64,000 bases of DNA from Robiginitomaculum sp. (GTDB lineage Bacteria; Pseudomonadota; Alphaproteobacteria; Caulobacterales; Maricaulaceae). The notes below the pieces were generated by a model, which was not told the DNA's origin, made no database searches, and saw only the letters and a program-made list of their open reading frames with translations. The position numbers and the translations under genes are program-made. The stretch is taken from contig WFUF01000025.1 in NCBI GenBank assembly GCA_015485155.1, positions 124,001 through 188,000 on the forward strand, written 5' to 3'. This document shows, in pieces, positions 18,654 through 28,016 of the stretch (positions are counted from its first letter, which is position 1; each line of letters starts with the position of its first letter).

Positions 18654-19078
18654 CAAGACAGGTTCTAGCAGATCAGGCCAATCGGCTTGCCAAATTGCAT
18701 AAGAAATGTTTTGCAGATTCATGGGAAGCTAAATATTTTAGGGAATTGCTGAGTAATAAGGCAGTACAGGCTCTGGCCCAAACTGAGGATGATCGGGATA
18801 CCGGCATTGCGCTATTGCAGACCATTGCCAGGGAGACCGAGATTCTTACCTTTGGCATTGTGCCATCTCATCGCGCCAAAGGATTAGGATATAAATTGTT
18901 ACAGGCATGTGTAGATCATGTGCTTGCAGCAGGTGTACGCTCCATGTTTTTAGAGGTGTCCGGCAACAATAAAGCCGCGCAGAACTTGTACTTTGGCTTT
19001 GGTTTTGAGCACATAGGCACCCGCAAGGAGTATTACGCAGATCGCAGTGATGCCATGATTTGCCGACTGAGTCTTTGA
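18641..19078 (+). CDS. rimI: ribosomal protein S18 alanine N-acetyltransferase
   Basis: GNAT acetyltransferase. It has the acetyl-CoA-binding loop VPSHRAKGLGYKLLQACVDH and the conserved FLEVSGNNKAAQNLYFGFGF block, then GTRKEYYADRSDAM as in RimI. The GTG start at 18641 lies inside the end of tsaB. Length is 145 residues. The neighbours tsaB before and fur after give the usual alphaproteobacterial order. Confidence 0.92.
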   Translation: MAILTRQVLADQANRLAKLHKKCFADSWEAKYFRELLSNKAVQALAQTEDDRDTGIALLQTIARETEILTFGIVPSHRAKGLGYKLLQACVDHVLAAGVRSMFLEVSGNNKAAQNLYFGFGFEHIGTRKEYYADRSDAMICRLSL

Positions 19079-19159
19079 CTGTCAGCTTGTAGACATTACC
19101 CCCTTTTTGAGACTAAATATCAATTGCAATTTGTATTGTAGGCAATAAATGAGGTTAAG

Positions 19160-19579
19160 GTGGTTTCTCCATTGGAAAAATTATGTGCTGAACGCGGTAT
19201 GAGAATGACCGAACAGCGGCGAATAATTGCCCGGGTATTGTCAGATTCTGAAGATCACCCGGACGCAGAGGTGTTGTACCGTCGCGCCAGCCGGATTGAT
19301 GCCAAAATCTCTTTGGCGACCATTTACCGCACTGTGCGCCTGTTTGAGGAAGCCGGGGTTATTTCCAGACATGATTTTGGTGATGGGCGCTCCCGGTTTG
19401 AAACTATTCCAGAGGATCACCACGATCATTTGATTGACATTAAGAGCGGCGAGGTTATTGAGTTCCTTGATGAAGAACTTGAAAAACTCCAGGAAAAAAT
19501 TGCAAAACGATTGGGATATAAACTGGTAGATCATCGGTTGGAATTATACGGCGTGCGGCTCCGAAAAAATGAAAAATAA
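19160..19579 (+). CDS. fur: Fur family metal-responsive repressor (Fur/Mur)
   Basis: Metal-dependent transcriptional repressor of 139 residues. The winged helix (MRMTEQRRIIARVLSD, then SLATIYRTVRLFEEAGVI) and the metal-site segment HHDHLIDIKSGEVIEF are present. The C-terminal CxxC zinc pair of E. coli Fur is absent, as is usual for alphaproteobacterial Fur/Mur. Whether it senses iron or manganese cannot be told here. The start is a GTG at 19160 with GAGG/AAGG before it. The 81-base upstream gap has an AT-rich stretch with ATTGC and GCAAT ends (about 19120-19146), which could be an autoregulatory site, but it is not a clear consensus. It overlaps miaB by 11 bases. Confidence 0.93.
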   Translation: MVSPLEKLCAERGMRMTEQRRIIARVLSDSEDHPDAEVLYRRASRIDAKISLATIYRTVRLFEEAGVISRHDFGDGRSRFETIPEDHHDHLIDIKSGEVIEFLDEELEKLQEKIAKRLGYKLVDHRLELYGVRLRKNEK

Positions 19580-20924
19580 TAATGATTGTTCAAAACGGGT
19601 TCTGGTAAAAACCTGGGGCTGCCAAATGAATGTTTATGACAGTGAGCGTATGAGCGGCCTGCTGTTGGAACAAGGCTATGAAGCCACAGAAAATGCTGAA
19701 AATGCGGACCTGGTAGTATTAAACACATGCCATATTCGTGAAAAGGCTGCTGAAAAGATTTATTCGGAATTAGGGCGTTTGAAAAAAATAAAGGGTCAGC
19801 GCTCAGAGCAGGGCCATGATACAAAAATTGCAGTGGTCGGGTGTGTTGCTCAGGCAGAAGGTGCAGAAATTTTAGCCAGAGCGCCAGTGGTTGACATGGT
19901 GCTGGGTCCGCAAAGTGTTCATAAACTGCCCGCAATGCTCAATGAGGAGGGGCAATGCACATCAGAAAAGCTGGCTGCTGATTTTGATGTAGAGGAAAAA
20001 TTTGATCAACTTCCAAAACAGCGAAAGGTTACAGGGCCGTCCGCGTTTTTAACCGTTCAGGAGGGTTGCGATAAGTTTTGCACTTTTTGCGTGGTGCCCT
20101 ATACGCGCGGAGCCGAGCACTCAAGAGACGCTGCGCAAATCACCTCCGAAGCTAAGGCTCTGATTGATAGCGGAGTCCGTGAAATCACCTTGCTGGGACA
20201 AAATGTAAACGCCTGGCAGGCAAAGGGGTTAAACGGGATTGGCAGGCACTGGCGGCTGGCTGATTTGCTGGAGCATTTGTCGCAAATTGATGGTCTGGAG
20301 CGCTTGCGCTATACCACATCTCACCCACGAGATATGGATGCAGACCTTATTGCTGCTCATGCTGAGTTGCCGAAGCTTATGCCGTATCTGCATCTGCCTG
20401 TGCAATCCGGCTCCAATAAGATATTAAAGGCAATGAACCGCCAGCATACTATCGAGCAGTATTTTGAAATTATCGACAATATTCGTAAAGCCCGGCCCGA
20501 CATTGCCCTTTCGGGCGATTTTATCGTTGGCTTTCCTGGTGAAACCGAAGCAGATTTTGAAGATACCCTTAACTGTGTTCGCAAGGTTCAATATGCTTCA
20601 GCATTCTCATTCAATTATTCGGCGCGCCCTGGAACTAGGGGTGCAAATATGAACGATCAGGTGCCCGATGACATAAAATCAGAAAGGCTTTATCGCTTGC
20701 AGGAATTATTACGTGAACAGCAATTGACATTTAATCAGGCCCAGATTGGAAAATCTCTGCCGGTGCTGTTTGAACGCGAGGGTCGTTATGAGAGGCAGGT
20801 AGGCGGGCGCTCGGCTTATTTGCAAAGTGTACATGTTGAAGGGCCCAAAACCTTGCTTGGAAATATTGCAAACGTGCAAATAACCGCAGCTTCAACCAAT
20901 TCTCTATCAGGCAATCTGGAGTAA
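19569..20924 (+). CDS. miaB: tRNA-2-methylthio-N6-dimethylallyladenosine synthase MiaB
   Basis: Radical-SAM methylthiotransferase modifying A37 of tRNAs reading UNN codons. The N-terminal UPF0004 domain has cysteines in KTWGCQMNVYDS (Cys18), LNTCHIREKA (Cys54) and VVGCVAQAEG for the auxiliary cluster. The radical-SAM triad is in EGCDKFCTFCVVPYTRG (about 166-173). A C-terminal TRAM domain follows. Length is 451 residues. It overlaps fur by 11 bases and is 11 bases from phoH. Confidence 0.97.
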   Translation: MKNNNDCSKRVLVKTWGCQMNVYDSERMSGLLLEQGYEATENAENADLVVLNTCHIREKAAEKIYSELGRLKKIKGQRSEQGHDTKIAVVGCVAQAEGAEILARAPVVDMVLGPQSVHKLPAMLNEEGQCTSEKLAADFDVEEKFDQLPKQRKVTGPSAFLTVQEGCDKFCTFCVVPYTRGAEHSRDAAQITSEAKALIDSGVREITLLGQNVNAWQAKGLNGIGRHWRLADLLEHLSQIDGLERLRYTTSHPRDMDADLIAAHAELPKLMPYLHLPVQSGSNKILKAMNRQHTIEQYFEIIDNIRKARPDIALSGDFIVGFPGETEADFEDTLNCVRKVQYASAFSFNYSARPGTRGANMNDQVPDDIKSERLYRLQELLREQQLTFNQAQIGKSLPVLFEREGRYERQVGGRSAYLQSVHVEGPKTLLGNIANVQITAASTNSLSGNLE

Positions 20925-20935
20925 ATTAGCGATAT

Positions 20936-21904
20936 ATGCCTACCATAAATCAGATTGAGCCTGTTGTTCTGAAATTCCCTGATGCCATTGCATTTAGAAA
21001 TCTGTGCGGAATTCACCACAGAAATATTACCCAGATTGAACAGATATTGTCTGTTAAAATTCATGCCCCTGGCGGACAGGTGGTTATTGAGGGCGGGCGC
21101 AATTCTGTATCCAGAGCCGGGCAGGTTGTCGAGCGGCTTTATGTGCGAGCACTGGCCGGAGAGACCATTACTGATGGCGAGGTGCGAGCCGCTCTTGCTT
21201 TTGTAGAAACGGGAACCAGAATTGTGAAACAGGATCAAATTTCATTTGGCGCCGGGCGAAAGAAGATTGTTGCACGAAATCCAGCGCAGCAAAAATACAT
21301 GCACGCCCTAAAAGATCCGGATTTTGATCTGGTTTTTGGTGCTGGCCCGGCAGGAACCGGAAAAACATTTCTGGCCATTGCCTATGGGGTCAGCCTGCTT
21401 TTGGCTAAGAGGGTAAAACAAATGGTGGTGGCCCGGCCCGCGTTGGAGGCCGGGGAGCGTATCGGCTTTTTGCCAGGAGACCTTGAGGAAAAGGTCGATC
21501 CGTACATGATGCCGATATGGGATGCTTTTTACCAGACTTTGGGGGTGGAGCAGCTAAACCGGATGCGTGAGCAGGAAAAAATACAGATTGCGCCGTTAGC
21601 CTTTATGCGTGGGCGGACATTCTCTGATGCTTATATTGTGCTTGATGAAGCGCAAAACGCAACTATTGGTCAAATGCAAATGGTGTTAACCCGGCTTGGT
21701 GACGGCGGTACCATGGTAGTAGCTGGAGACCCGGATCAGTCTGATTTACCGTCAGGCATAACTTCTGGTCTGTCGCATGCACTTGGGATTTTGGAAAATG
21801 TTGAAGGTGTGTCCTGCAACAGGTTTACGGCAAATGATGTAGTTCGCCACCCTCTCGTTGCCCGAATCATCAAAGCCTATGATGAAGATAAGGCAATTAG
21901 ATGA
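20936..21904 (+). CDS. phoH: PhoH family P-loop ATPase (YbeZ)
   Basis: PhoH-type ATPase, linked in other bacteria to YbeY and rRNA/RNA metabolism. Walker A is GPAGTGKT (about 137-144) and Walker B is IVLDEAQN, followed by VVAGDPDQSDLP. An N-terminal KH-like region comes before the P-loop. Length is 322 residues. Its end overlaps ybeY by 4 bases. Confidence 0.95.
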   Translation: MPTINQIEPVVLKFPDAIAFRNLCGIHHRNITQIEQILSVKIHAPGGQVVIEGGRNSVSRAGQVVERLYVRALAGETITDGEVRAALAFVETGTRIVKQDQISFGAGRKKIVARNPAQQKYMHALKDPDFDLVFGAGPAGTGKTFLAIAYGVSLLLAKRVKQMVVARPALEAGERIGFLPGDLEEKVDPYMMPIWDAFYQTLGVEQLNRMREQEKIQIAPLAFMRGRTFSDAYIVLDEAQNATIGQMQMVLTRLGDGGTMVVAGDPDQSDLPSGITSGLSHALGILENVEGVSCNRFTANDVVRHPLVARIIKAYDEDKAIR

Positions 21905-22380
21905 ATATGGAGGATAACGGGGAGATTGAGCTTTGCGTGGAATGTGAACAATGGTCGCGGGAAGTTGCAGACATCGAGTCATTATTGCAAACCTGCCTCC
22001 AGGCTCTGTGGCAGGTTTTGCCGTCTCACCGCAAACAAACCATTTCTGTCCTGTTGACCAATGATGAAAAAATGCAAGCCTTGAATCAAACCTATCGCAA
22101 TAAGTCAGCTCCGACCAATGTGCTGTCATTTGGTTCAGCGGGGCCGGCCCCCGCTCTGCTTGGTGATATTGCCCTTGGCTTTGAGACCTGTCACCGTGAG
22201 TCTGTGGACAGGGGTATTTCACTTACCGATCATTTGTGCCATCTGTTTGTACATGGAGCCTTACACTTGTGCGGCTTTGATCATGAAAAGAGCGAATCAG
22301 CGCTGGAAATGGAAGCTTTGGAGACTAAAATTTTATCTTATGCCGGATGCAAAGACCCGTGGGGAGGTGAACAAGCATGA
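21901..22380 (+). CDS. ybeY: rRNA maturation endoribonuclease YbeY
   Basis: Zinc-dependent endoribonuclease in 16S rRNA 3' maturation and ribosome quality control. The UPF0054 signature HGALHLCGFDHE lies at about residues 118-129, with three zinc-binding histidines. NKSAPTNVLSF is the other conserved block. The start is the ATG at 21901, overlapping phoH (ATGA), with a second ATG at 21907 as an alternative. It overlaps corC by 4 bases. Confidence 0.95.
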   Translation: MNMEDNGEIELCVECEQWSREVADIESLLQTCLQALWQVLPSHRKQTISVLLTNDEKMQALNQTYRNKSAPTNVLSFGSAGPAPALLGDIALGFETCHRESVDRGISLTDHLCHLFVHGALHLCGFDHEKSESALEMEALETKILSYAGCKDPWGGEQA

Positions 22381-23207
22381 CGGATGAGCAACCAACAACA
22401 TGGCGGCAGAAGGTCTTGCAGAACATTGGGCTGTTGCCAAAAGATACGCCGGTTCTGGATGAGGCGGCGCAGGAACTGGTTGATAAGGCACTTGCCTTTG
22501 ATCATTTGCGCATAGAGGGCATTATGGTTCCCCGGGCTGATATTAAGGCCGTGGATATGCAAATCAGCCTTGAGGAATTAGGTCAGGCCTTTGTCGAGGC
22601 CGGTCATTCGCGCCTGCCTGTATATCGTGAAAGTCTGGATGACCCGGTAGGCATGGTGCATATTAAGGATTTATTGCCCGCCCTGCTGCCAAAACAAGAA
22701 AAAACTACCGTGTCGGCACCCGAAACCTTGCGCAGTATTTTACGCGAGGTATTATTTGTGCCGCCTTCAATGAATGCAGATGATTTATTGGTGCGCATGC
22801 AAAAAACCCGGGTGCATATGGCCCTGGTAGTTGATGAATATGGTGGCACAGACGGTCTGGTTACACTGGAAGATCTGATCGAACAGATCGTTGGAAATAT
22901 CGAAGACGAGCATGACGAAGATACGGTAATTTTACGTAAAACCGGCGCAGATTGCTGGGAGGCAAACGCCCGGGTCTCGATTGATGAGTTGGAAAAGGCA
23001 ACGGGGGTTCGGTTTTTGAATGATACCGATGATGAGGTGGAAACCCTTGGCGGGCTGGTGTTTACTATAGCTGATCGGGTTCCGATAACCGGCGAAGTCA
23101 TTACTCACAATTCCGGTTTTGAATTTGAGGTTACACGGGCTGACCCCCGGCGTATCTTGAGCTTGAAGGTTCGCAGGCAGGTGCCTAACGGCTCAAGTGT
23201 GAGCTGA
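22377..23207 (+). CDS. corC: CBS-domain transporter-associated protein CorC/TlyC family
   Basis: Soluble protein with two CBS domains (about 60-185: IMVPRADIKAVD, HSRLPVYRESLDDPVGMVHIKDLL in two parts, and MALVVDEYGGTDGLVTLEDL) and a C-terminal CorC_HlyC domain (about 195-270, ETLGGLVFTIADRVP). It probably affects divalent cation efflux or envelope stability. Length is 276 residues. It sits between ybeY and lnt with 4- and 1-base overlaps, as in most proteobacteria. Confidence 0.93.
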   Translation: MTDEQPTTWRQKVLQNIGLLPKDTPVLDEAAQELVDKALAFDHLRIEGIMVPRADIKAVDMQISLEELGQAFVEAGHSRLPVYRESLDDPVGMVHIKDLLPALLPKQEKTTVSAPETLRSILREVLFVPPSMNADDLLVRMQKTRVHMALVVDEYGGTDGLVTLEDLIEQIVGNIEDEHDEDTVILRKTGADCWEANARVSIDELEKATGVRFLNDTDDEVETLGGLVFTIADRVPITGEVITHNSGFEFEVTRADPRRILSLKVRRQVPNGSSVS

Positions 23208-24826
23208 TGAGTGTTGCTGTGGGCAGCGGTATACAGAGCTGGATAAGGCTTGTCCTGTATCGTCCTGCCTATTGGATAAGAACGCGGCGTCCGTGGCCGG
23301 CGCGCCTCATAGCCTTTATTTTTGGGGCTGTTTATGTTGGCGGGCAGGCGCCATTTTATTTCTGGCCAGCTTCACTAATTGCAATTATTGCTTTGGTCTG
23401 GTTGCTTGATGGCGCGGCAAAAACTGATCGCCCTGTACGAAGCGGCATGTGGGTTAGCTGGCTGTTTGGCGTTGGCCAGTTTTTAGCTGGAATGTATTGG
23501 ATCGCTTATGCCTTTATTGAGCGCGGCTCCGCCTATATTCCCCTTATTCCGTTTGCGCTTTTATTATTAGCCGGTGGCTTGGCGCTGTTCTGGATGCTGG
23601 CAGGTGCTGTTGCTATGCGTTTTTGGTCACAACAGCCATGGCGGGTTTTGTTGTTTACCAGTTGTTTTTTTGCCGCAGAATGGTTGCGCGGGCATTTGTT
23701 TACCGGTCTGCCATGGAATACTCCCGGTCTGATTTGGCCGGCAGGATATGAAATATCGCAATTGGCTTCTGTGCTTGGGGTATGGGGGCTTGGCCTGTTA
23801 ACCCTGTTTGCATTTTCTGCTCCAGCAGCTCTGACTTGGAGTCGGGGAAGTCTTTTGTGGCGAACTCTTCCTTCTGTGCTTGCGATACTATTGTTCCTTG
23901 GTGCTTTTATCTTTGGTTACGTAAGATTATCCAATGCCAGTAACGCAATGGTTCCCGGTGTCAAATTGCGGGTGATTCAGGCGCAGATTGACCAATCGGA
24001 AAAGTGGGATGCGGCTAATGAGCAAAAAGTTATAGATAAATATCTGGATCTGTCATCGTCACCGGGACTGTCAAGCATAACCCATCTGGTCTGGCCGGAA
24101 GGTGCTCTACCATTATTGTTACTGGAACGCCCCGATGTGATGGAGCAATTGGCAGAGCGGTTTGCCGACGGGCCGGTATTACTGGCCGGTGTCACCCGCA
24201 GAGAAGCCACCGAGGATCAGCAGATTTTATATCGTAATTCTCTGATTGCTTTTTCTTTTGTCCGCGGAACTCCAGCTTTGGAGATGGTTTATGATAAGAG
24301 CCACCTTACCCCTTTTGGAGAGTATTTGCCATTTGGTCGCCAACTGGCAGCAACCGGTATTAAGGCGCTTACTCCTTTGGGTGGCGGGTTTACCCCGGGG
24401 CCTGAGGCAATCACTACGCAAATACCCAATGCGCCATTAGTCAGTCCGCAGATTTGCTATGAATCAATATTTTCCGGCTTCACCCCCGGAGGAAAAAATC
24501 GTCCGCAATGGATTGTGAATGTAACCAATGATTCGTGGTTTGGGCCAACAACCGGCCCATTGCAGCACGTTCAGCAGGCGCAGTTTCGGGCCATTGAGGA
24601 GGGAGTTCCGCTGGTGCGCTCTGCAAGTTCAGGTGTTTCTGGGGTAATTGATCCAATGGGGCGTTTTGTTTCACAAGCTACCCATGGCACCAGCGCTGCT
24701 ATTGATTCTGGCCTGCCGCAAGCATTGCGTGTCACATTTTACAGAAAGTACAGGTATTTGCCTCTTGTTTTGTGGCTCGTCTTGGTGTTAGCAGTCTGCC
24801 GAATGCAATTTGCCGCTAAACTGTAA
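23207..24826 (+). CDS. lnt: apolipoprotein N-acyltransferase
   Basis: Inner-membrane enzyme adding the third acyl chain to lipoproteins. Six or more N-terminal helices precede a nitrilase domain. The catalytic triad is visible: Glu in VWPEGALP (about 297), Lys in YDKSHLTPFGEYLPFG (about 364) and Cys in QICYESIFSG (about 417). Length is 539 residues. Likely clients in this window include BamD, the LpoA-like protein, the BON protein and the DUF4197 lipoprotein. Confidence 0.95.
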   Translation: MSVAVGSGIQSWIRLVLYRPAYWIRTRRPWPARLIAFIFGAVYVGGQAPFYFWPASLIAIIALVWLLDGAAKTDRPVRSGMWVSWLFGVGQFLAGMYWIAYAFIERGSAYIPLIPFALLLLAGGLALFWMLAGAVAMRFWSQQPWRVLLFTSCFFAAEWLRGHLFTGLPWNTPGLIWPAGYEISQLASVLGVWGLGLLTLFAFSAPAALTWSRGSLLWRTLPSVLAILLFLGAFIFGYVRLSNASNAMVPGVKLRVIQAQIDQSEKWDAANEQKVIDKYLDLSSSPGLSSITHLVWPEGALPLLLLERPDVMEQLAERFADGPVLLAGVTRREATEDQQILYRNSLIAFSFVRGTPALEMVYDKSHLTPFGEYLPFGRQLAATGIKALTPLGGGFTPGPEAITTQIPNAPLVSPQICYESIFSGFTPGGKNRPQWIVNVTNDSWFGPTTGPLQHVQQAQFRAIEEGVPLVRSASSGVSGVIDPMGRFVSQATHGTSAAIDSGLPQALRVTFYRKYRYLPLVLWLVLVLAVCRMQFAAKL

Positions 24827-24950
24827 GAATGTTGGAGCATATGTTGTTCCTGAGTCGACATTTTTGCAAATTTTTGCTAAACAAGTTCAGCGTGCGAATT
24901 TTGCGAGAGATTTTGATACCGGAAACGGGAACAAGCAAAGGCCGAAGCAA

Positions 24951-25370
24951 ATGCCAAATCCAGTTGATGTTCATGTTGGAACCAGGATCAGGTTACAACG
25001 TCTAACTATGAAATTAAGCCAGAGTGTTTTAGGTGAAAAGCTGGGGGTTACCTTTCAGCAGGTTCAAAAATACGAGCGCGGCACCAATAGGGTCAGCGCC
25101 TCCAGATTATGGCGGATGGCAGAGATTCTCGGGGTTCCAGTAGAATTCTTTTTCCACGGAATAAAAGACAAGTCTGAAAGCGGAGGCTTTGCCGAGGGTG
25201 CTGAGACCCCGATAGTTTATGACTTTATCAATTCTACGGATGGGGTACAGCTTGCTTCTGCGTATTCGCGCATATCAGACCCTAAAATCCGGCGCCAGGT
25301 GCTGCAATTAGTGCGGGCGCTTGGCGGAGAAAGCGGCGATCAAAAAAATGAGAAGAAGGACACTCAATAG
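24951..25370 (+). CDS. XRE-family helix-turn-helix regulator
   Basis: Small DNA-binding protein with a Cro/C1-type HTH: VGTRIRLQRLTMKLSQSVLG, then GVTFQQVQKYERGTNRVSA and LWRMAEILGVPVEFFF. This type is nearly always found between lnt and metK in Alphaproteobacteria. The frame is open from 24810 inside lnt, but the ATG at 24951 (MPNPVDVHVGTRIRL) matches the family and gives 139 residues. The C-terminal tail is charged and probably flexible. Its targets are not evident. Confidence 0.9.
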   Translation: MPNPVDVHVGTRIRLQRLTMKLSQSVLGEKLGVTFQQVQKYERGTNRVSASRLWRMAEILGVPVEFFFHGIKDKSESGGFAEGAETPIVYDFINSTDGVQLASAYSRISDPKIRRQVLQLVRALGGESGDQKNEKKDTQ

Positions 25371-25488
25371 ATAAGGCTGTTTTTTATGCCAGTTTTATAA
25401 ATTTGCCTCTTGTCCCGCCTCCATTACATATGTTGTAAAGGATCATGTCTGGATCAAATCGAGTTCAGGCCGAGTAGAGGATTTACCT

Positions 25489-26664
25489 ATGAGTCGGCAA
25501 AGTTATATTTTTACCAGCGAGAGTGTTTCTGAGGGGCATCCGGATAAGGTGTGCGACCGGATATCGGATGAGGTCGTCGATTTGCTGTTATCCAAAGACC
25601 CACAAGCCAGGGTGGCTTGTGAAACCCTAACCACTACCAACAGAATCATACTTGCAGGTGAAACCCGCTGTGCAGTTGAGGTTGCTGACAGTGAGATAGA
25701 ACAGCGGGTTCGTGCCGCCGTTCGTGACATTGGATATGAACAGGATGGTTTTCACTGGGAAAGATCCAGATTTATCAGTCATTTGCACGAGCAGTCGGCG
25801 GATATTGCTGCTGGTGTGGACGAGGGAACCGGTTCATACACCGAAGAAGGTGCCGGTGATCAGGGCATTATGTTTGGCTATGCCACAGATGAAACCCCTG
25901 AACTGATGCCCGCGCCAATTCAGTATTCACATCAAATTCTCTCTAAGCTCGCGGATTTGCGTAAAAGTGATATGTCTTTGGGCTTGGAGCCTGATGCAAA
26001 AAGCCAGGTGACGCTGGTTTATGAGCGTGGAGTTCCCGTTCGTGCCGCCTCCGTAGTTGTTTCAACGCAGCATCGTGAGGGTTTAAGTCCTGACGATATT
26101 CGCGAAATGGTCCGACCGGTTGTTGTTGATGTCTTGCCTGAGGGCTGGATGTGTCCGGAAAAGTATTTTTACGTGAATCCAACAGGAAATTTTGTCACTG
26201 GCGGCCCCGATGGAGATTGTGGTCTTACGGGACGCAAAATCATTGTGGACACTTATGGCGGCGCGGCGCCACATGGCGGCGGTGCTTTTTCCGGAAAAGA
26301 CCCCACCAAGGTTGATCGTTCCGCAGCTTATGCCGGGCGCTATCTGGCAAAAAATATTGTTGCTGCCGGTCTGGCTGATCGTTGTACGATACAATTATCC
26401 TACGCCATTGGGGTTGCCTATCCTTTGAGTGTGTATCTTGATTTGCACGGCACAGATAAATGCGACGTTATGAAGCTGGAAAAAGCTGTGCCGGAACTGA
26501 TGGATCTAAGCCCCAGAGGAATTCGCAAGACCTTAAACTTAAATCAGCCGATTTACGCTCGAACTGCCGCTTATGGCCACTTTGGACGAGACGCCCATGA
26601 TGATGGTGGGTTTTCATGGGAGCGCTGCGACCTGGTTGAGCGCCTGCGGGATTTTGCAGGATAA
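25489..26664 (+). CDS. metK: S-adenosylmethionine synthetase
   Basis: Makes SAM from methionine and ATP. Landmarks are [51 protein letters not shown], and [19 protein letters not shown]. Length is 391 residues. The 118-base leader (25371-25488) was read for a SAM riboswitch, but no SAM-I, SAM-II or SAM/SAH pattern could be recognised. The 3' end runs into trmB. Confidence 0.98.
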   Translation: MSRQSYIFTSESVSEGHPDKVCDRISDEVVDLLLSKDPQARVACETLTTTNRIILAGETRCAVEVADSEIEQRVRAAVRDIGYEQDGFHWERSRFISHLHEQSADIAAGVDEGTGSYTEEGAGDQGIMFGYATDETPELMPAPIQYSHQILSKLADLRKSDMSLGLEPDAKSQVTLVYERGVPVRAASVVVSTQHREGLSPDDIREMVRPVVVDVLPEGWMCPEKYFYVNPTGNFVTGGPDGDCGLTGRKIIVDTYGGAAPHGGGAFSGKDPTKVDRSAAYAGRYLAKNIVAAGLADRCTIQLSYAIGVAYPLSVYLDLHGTDKCDVMKLEKAVPELMDLSPRGIRKTLNLNQPIYARTAAYGHFGRDAHDDGGFSWERCDLVERLRDFAG

Positions 26665-27334
26665 GCATTATTTGGGTCTGTTTGGCCGTTCCAAGGGAAA
26701 GCCATTAAGTCCGGCTCAACAGCACCGGATGAAAAATCTGCTTCCGTCTTTGGGGCTGGGCAGTGGTCAGCTTAGTCCCAAACAGCTCTGGCCACAGGCA
26801 CAGCAGGTTTGGGTTGAGATAGGTATCGGCGGCGGTGAGCACTTTGTGCATCAGGCATCACAAAACCCGGATATGCATCTGATAGGATTTGAGCCATTTC
26901 AAAACGGAATGGCAAAAACCCTAGGAGCCGTAGAGCGCTTGCAGCTTCAAAACATCTCGTTGGAAATGACAGATGCCAGAGATGTATTAGCCAGATTTGA
27001 GGATCACTCAATTGATCGGATGTTTATTTTATATCCTGATCCATGGCCAAAACGCCGCCATTGGAAGCGAAGACTGATTGAGCCATTATTTATCGCCGAG
27101 CTTGCCCGGCTGATGAAGCCCGGAGCGCAGATCAGGTTTGTTTCTGATATTGCTCATTATCAACAATGGGCGCTTTGGCATTTTTTAAGGCACCCGGATT
27201 TTGAGTGGCAGGCGCAAACCTGCAACGATTGGCAGAAGGCACCTGCCGATCATTGCACCACCAAATATGAGCAAAAGGCTTTTCGTGAAAAACGGCATCC
27301 TGCCTATTTGCATTTCATCAGAAAAGGTTTATAA
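26654..27334 (+). CDS. trmB: tRNA (guanine-N7-)-methyltransferase
   Basis: SAM-dependent methyltransferase making m7G46 in tRNA. Motifs are [17 protein letters not shown] (SAM site), [20 protein letters not shown], and the C-terminal [19 protein letters not shown]. The start is uncertain. An ATG at 26573 would overlap metK by 92 bases with residues unlike the family. A TTG at 26654 gives [20 protein letters not shown], the normal family N terminus, with an 11-base overlap, and is preferred. Other in-frame TTG and GTG codons lie between. A terminator follows 36 bases later. Confidence 0.9.
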   Translation: MQDKHYLGLFGRSKGKPLSPAQQHRMKNLLPSLGLGSGQLSPKQLWPQAQQVWVEIGIGGGEHFVHQASQNPDMHLIGFEPFQNGMAKTLGAVERLQLQNISLEMTDARDVLARFEDHSIDRMFILYPDPWPKRRHWKRRLIEPLFIAELARLMKPGAQIRFVSDIAHYQQWALWHFLRHPDFEWQAQTCNDWQKAPADHCTTKYEQKAFREKRHPAYLHFIRKGL

Positions 27335-27369
27335 GGGCGGAACAACTTGGCTGATGTGCTTTGGCACTC

Positions 27370-27402
27370 AGGCGGGCTCCGGAGACGGGGGCCGCCTTTT
27401 TG
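27370..27402 (+). terminator. intrinsic terminator after trmB
   Basis: AGGCGG at 27370-27375 pairs with CCGCCT at 27392-27397, and a run of T follows (TTTTTG). It closes the long tsaB-to-trmB transcription unit, before the rimP operon. The stem could extend through further G/C pairs in the loop. Confidence 0.75.
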
Positions 27403-27467
27403 TTTGGCGTAGCTTATCTGGCGCATTAGCTGATTTAACAGATAGAACCAACAGATAGATGTGACTT

Positions 27468-28016
27468 GTGCAGGCAAAAACAGAAATTGAACGACGGGTA
27501 TTGGCTTTGATTGAGCCGGTTTGCGCTGATATGGGCCTGGTGCCGGTACGGGTGCGCCTGATGGGACGTGACGAGAATAATGTGCTGCAAATCATGGCAG
27601 AACGTGAAAGTGACGGCATGCTGGGCATTGATGAATGCGCCAGGCTTAGCCGTGCGGTTTCTGCCCTGATCGACGTAGAGGATCCGATTGCCGGAAAGTA
27701 TAATCTGGAAGTTTCTTCTCCTGGTATTGATCGGCCACTAACCAGACCGGAACACTTTTCCCGATGCGATGGGCTGCTGGCTAAAATTGAGCTTGACCGT
27801 ATGGTAGAAGGGCGCCGCCGGTTTCGCGGTCGGCTGGCCGGTGTTGAAGATGAACACATTTTGATTGACCTCGATGGCGAGGATGAAACCACATACATAC
27901 CTTTTGGGTGGCTGAGTGAAGCCCGGTTGGTGATGAATGATGAATTATTGAAACACAGTTCGGAAGCTCACAATGAGCGCGCCGGCGAAAAAGGAGACCT
28001 GTCCAATGAGCATTAG
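27468..28016 (+). CDS. rimP: ribosome maturation factor RimP
   Basis: 30S subunit assembly factor. The N-terminal domain has VLALIEPVCADMGLVPVRVR and IDECARLSRAVSALIDVEDPI in family arrangement, with YNLEVSSPGIDRPLTRPEHF as the signature. The C-terminal SH3-like domain carries the DGEDE-type acidic loop. The start is a GTG at 27468; length is 182 residues. It overlaps nusA by 11 bases and heads the rimP-nusA-ylxR-infB run. Confidence 0.94.
   Translation: MQAKTEIERRVLALIEPVCADMGLVPVRVRLMGRDENNVLQIMAERESDGMLGIDECARLSRAVSALIDVEDPIAGKYNLEVSSPGIDRPLTRPEHFSRCDGLLAKIELDRMVEGRRRFRGRLAGVEDEHILIDLDGEDETTYIPFGWLSEARLVMNDELLKHSSEAHNERAGEKGDLSNEH

Noticed and set aside
25371-25488. Possible SAM riboswitch in the metK leader
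   Set aside because: The leader was compared by eye with SAM-I, SAM-II and SAM/SAH patterns and no core or paired elements were recognisable.
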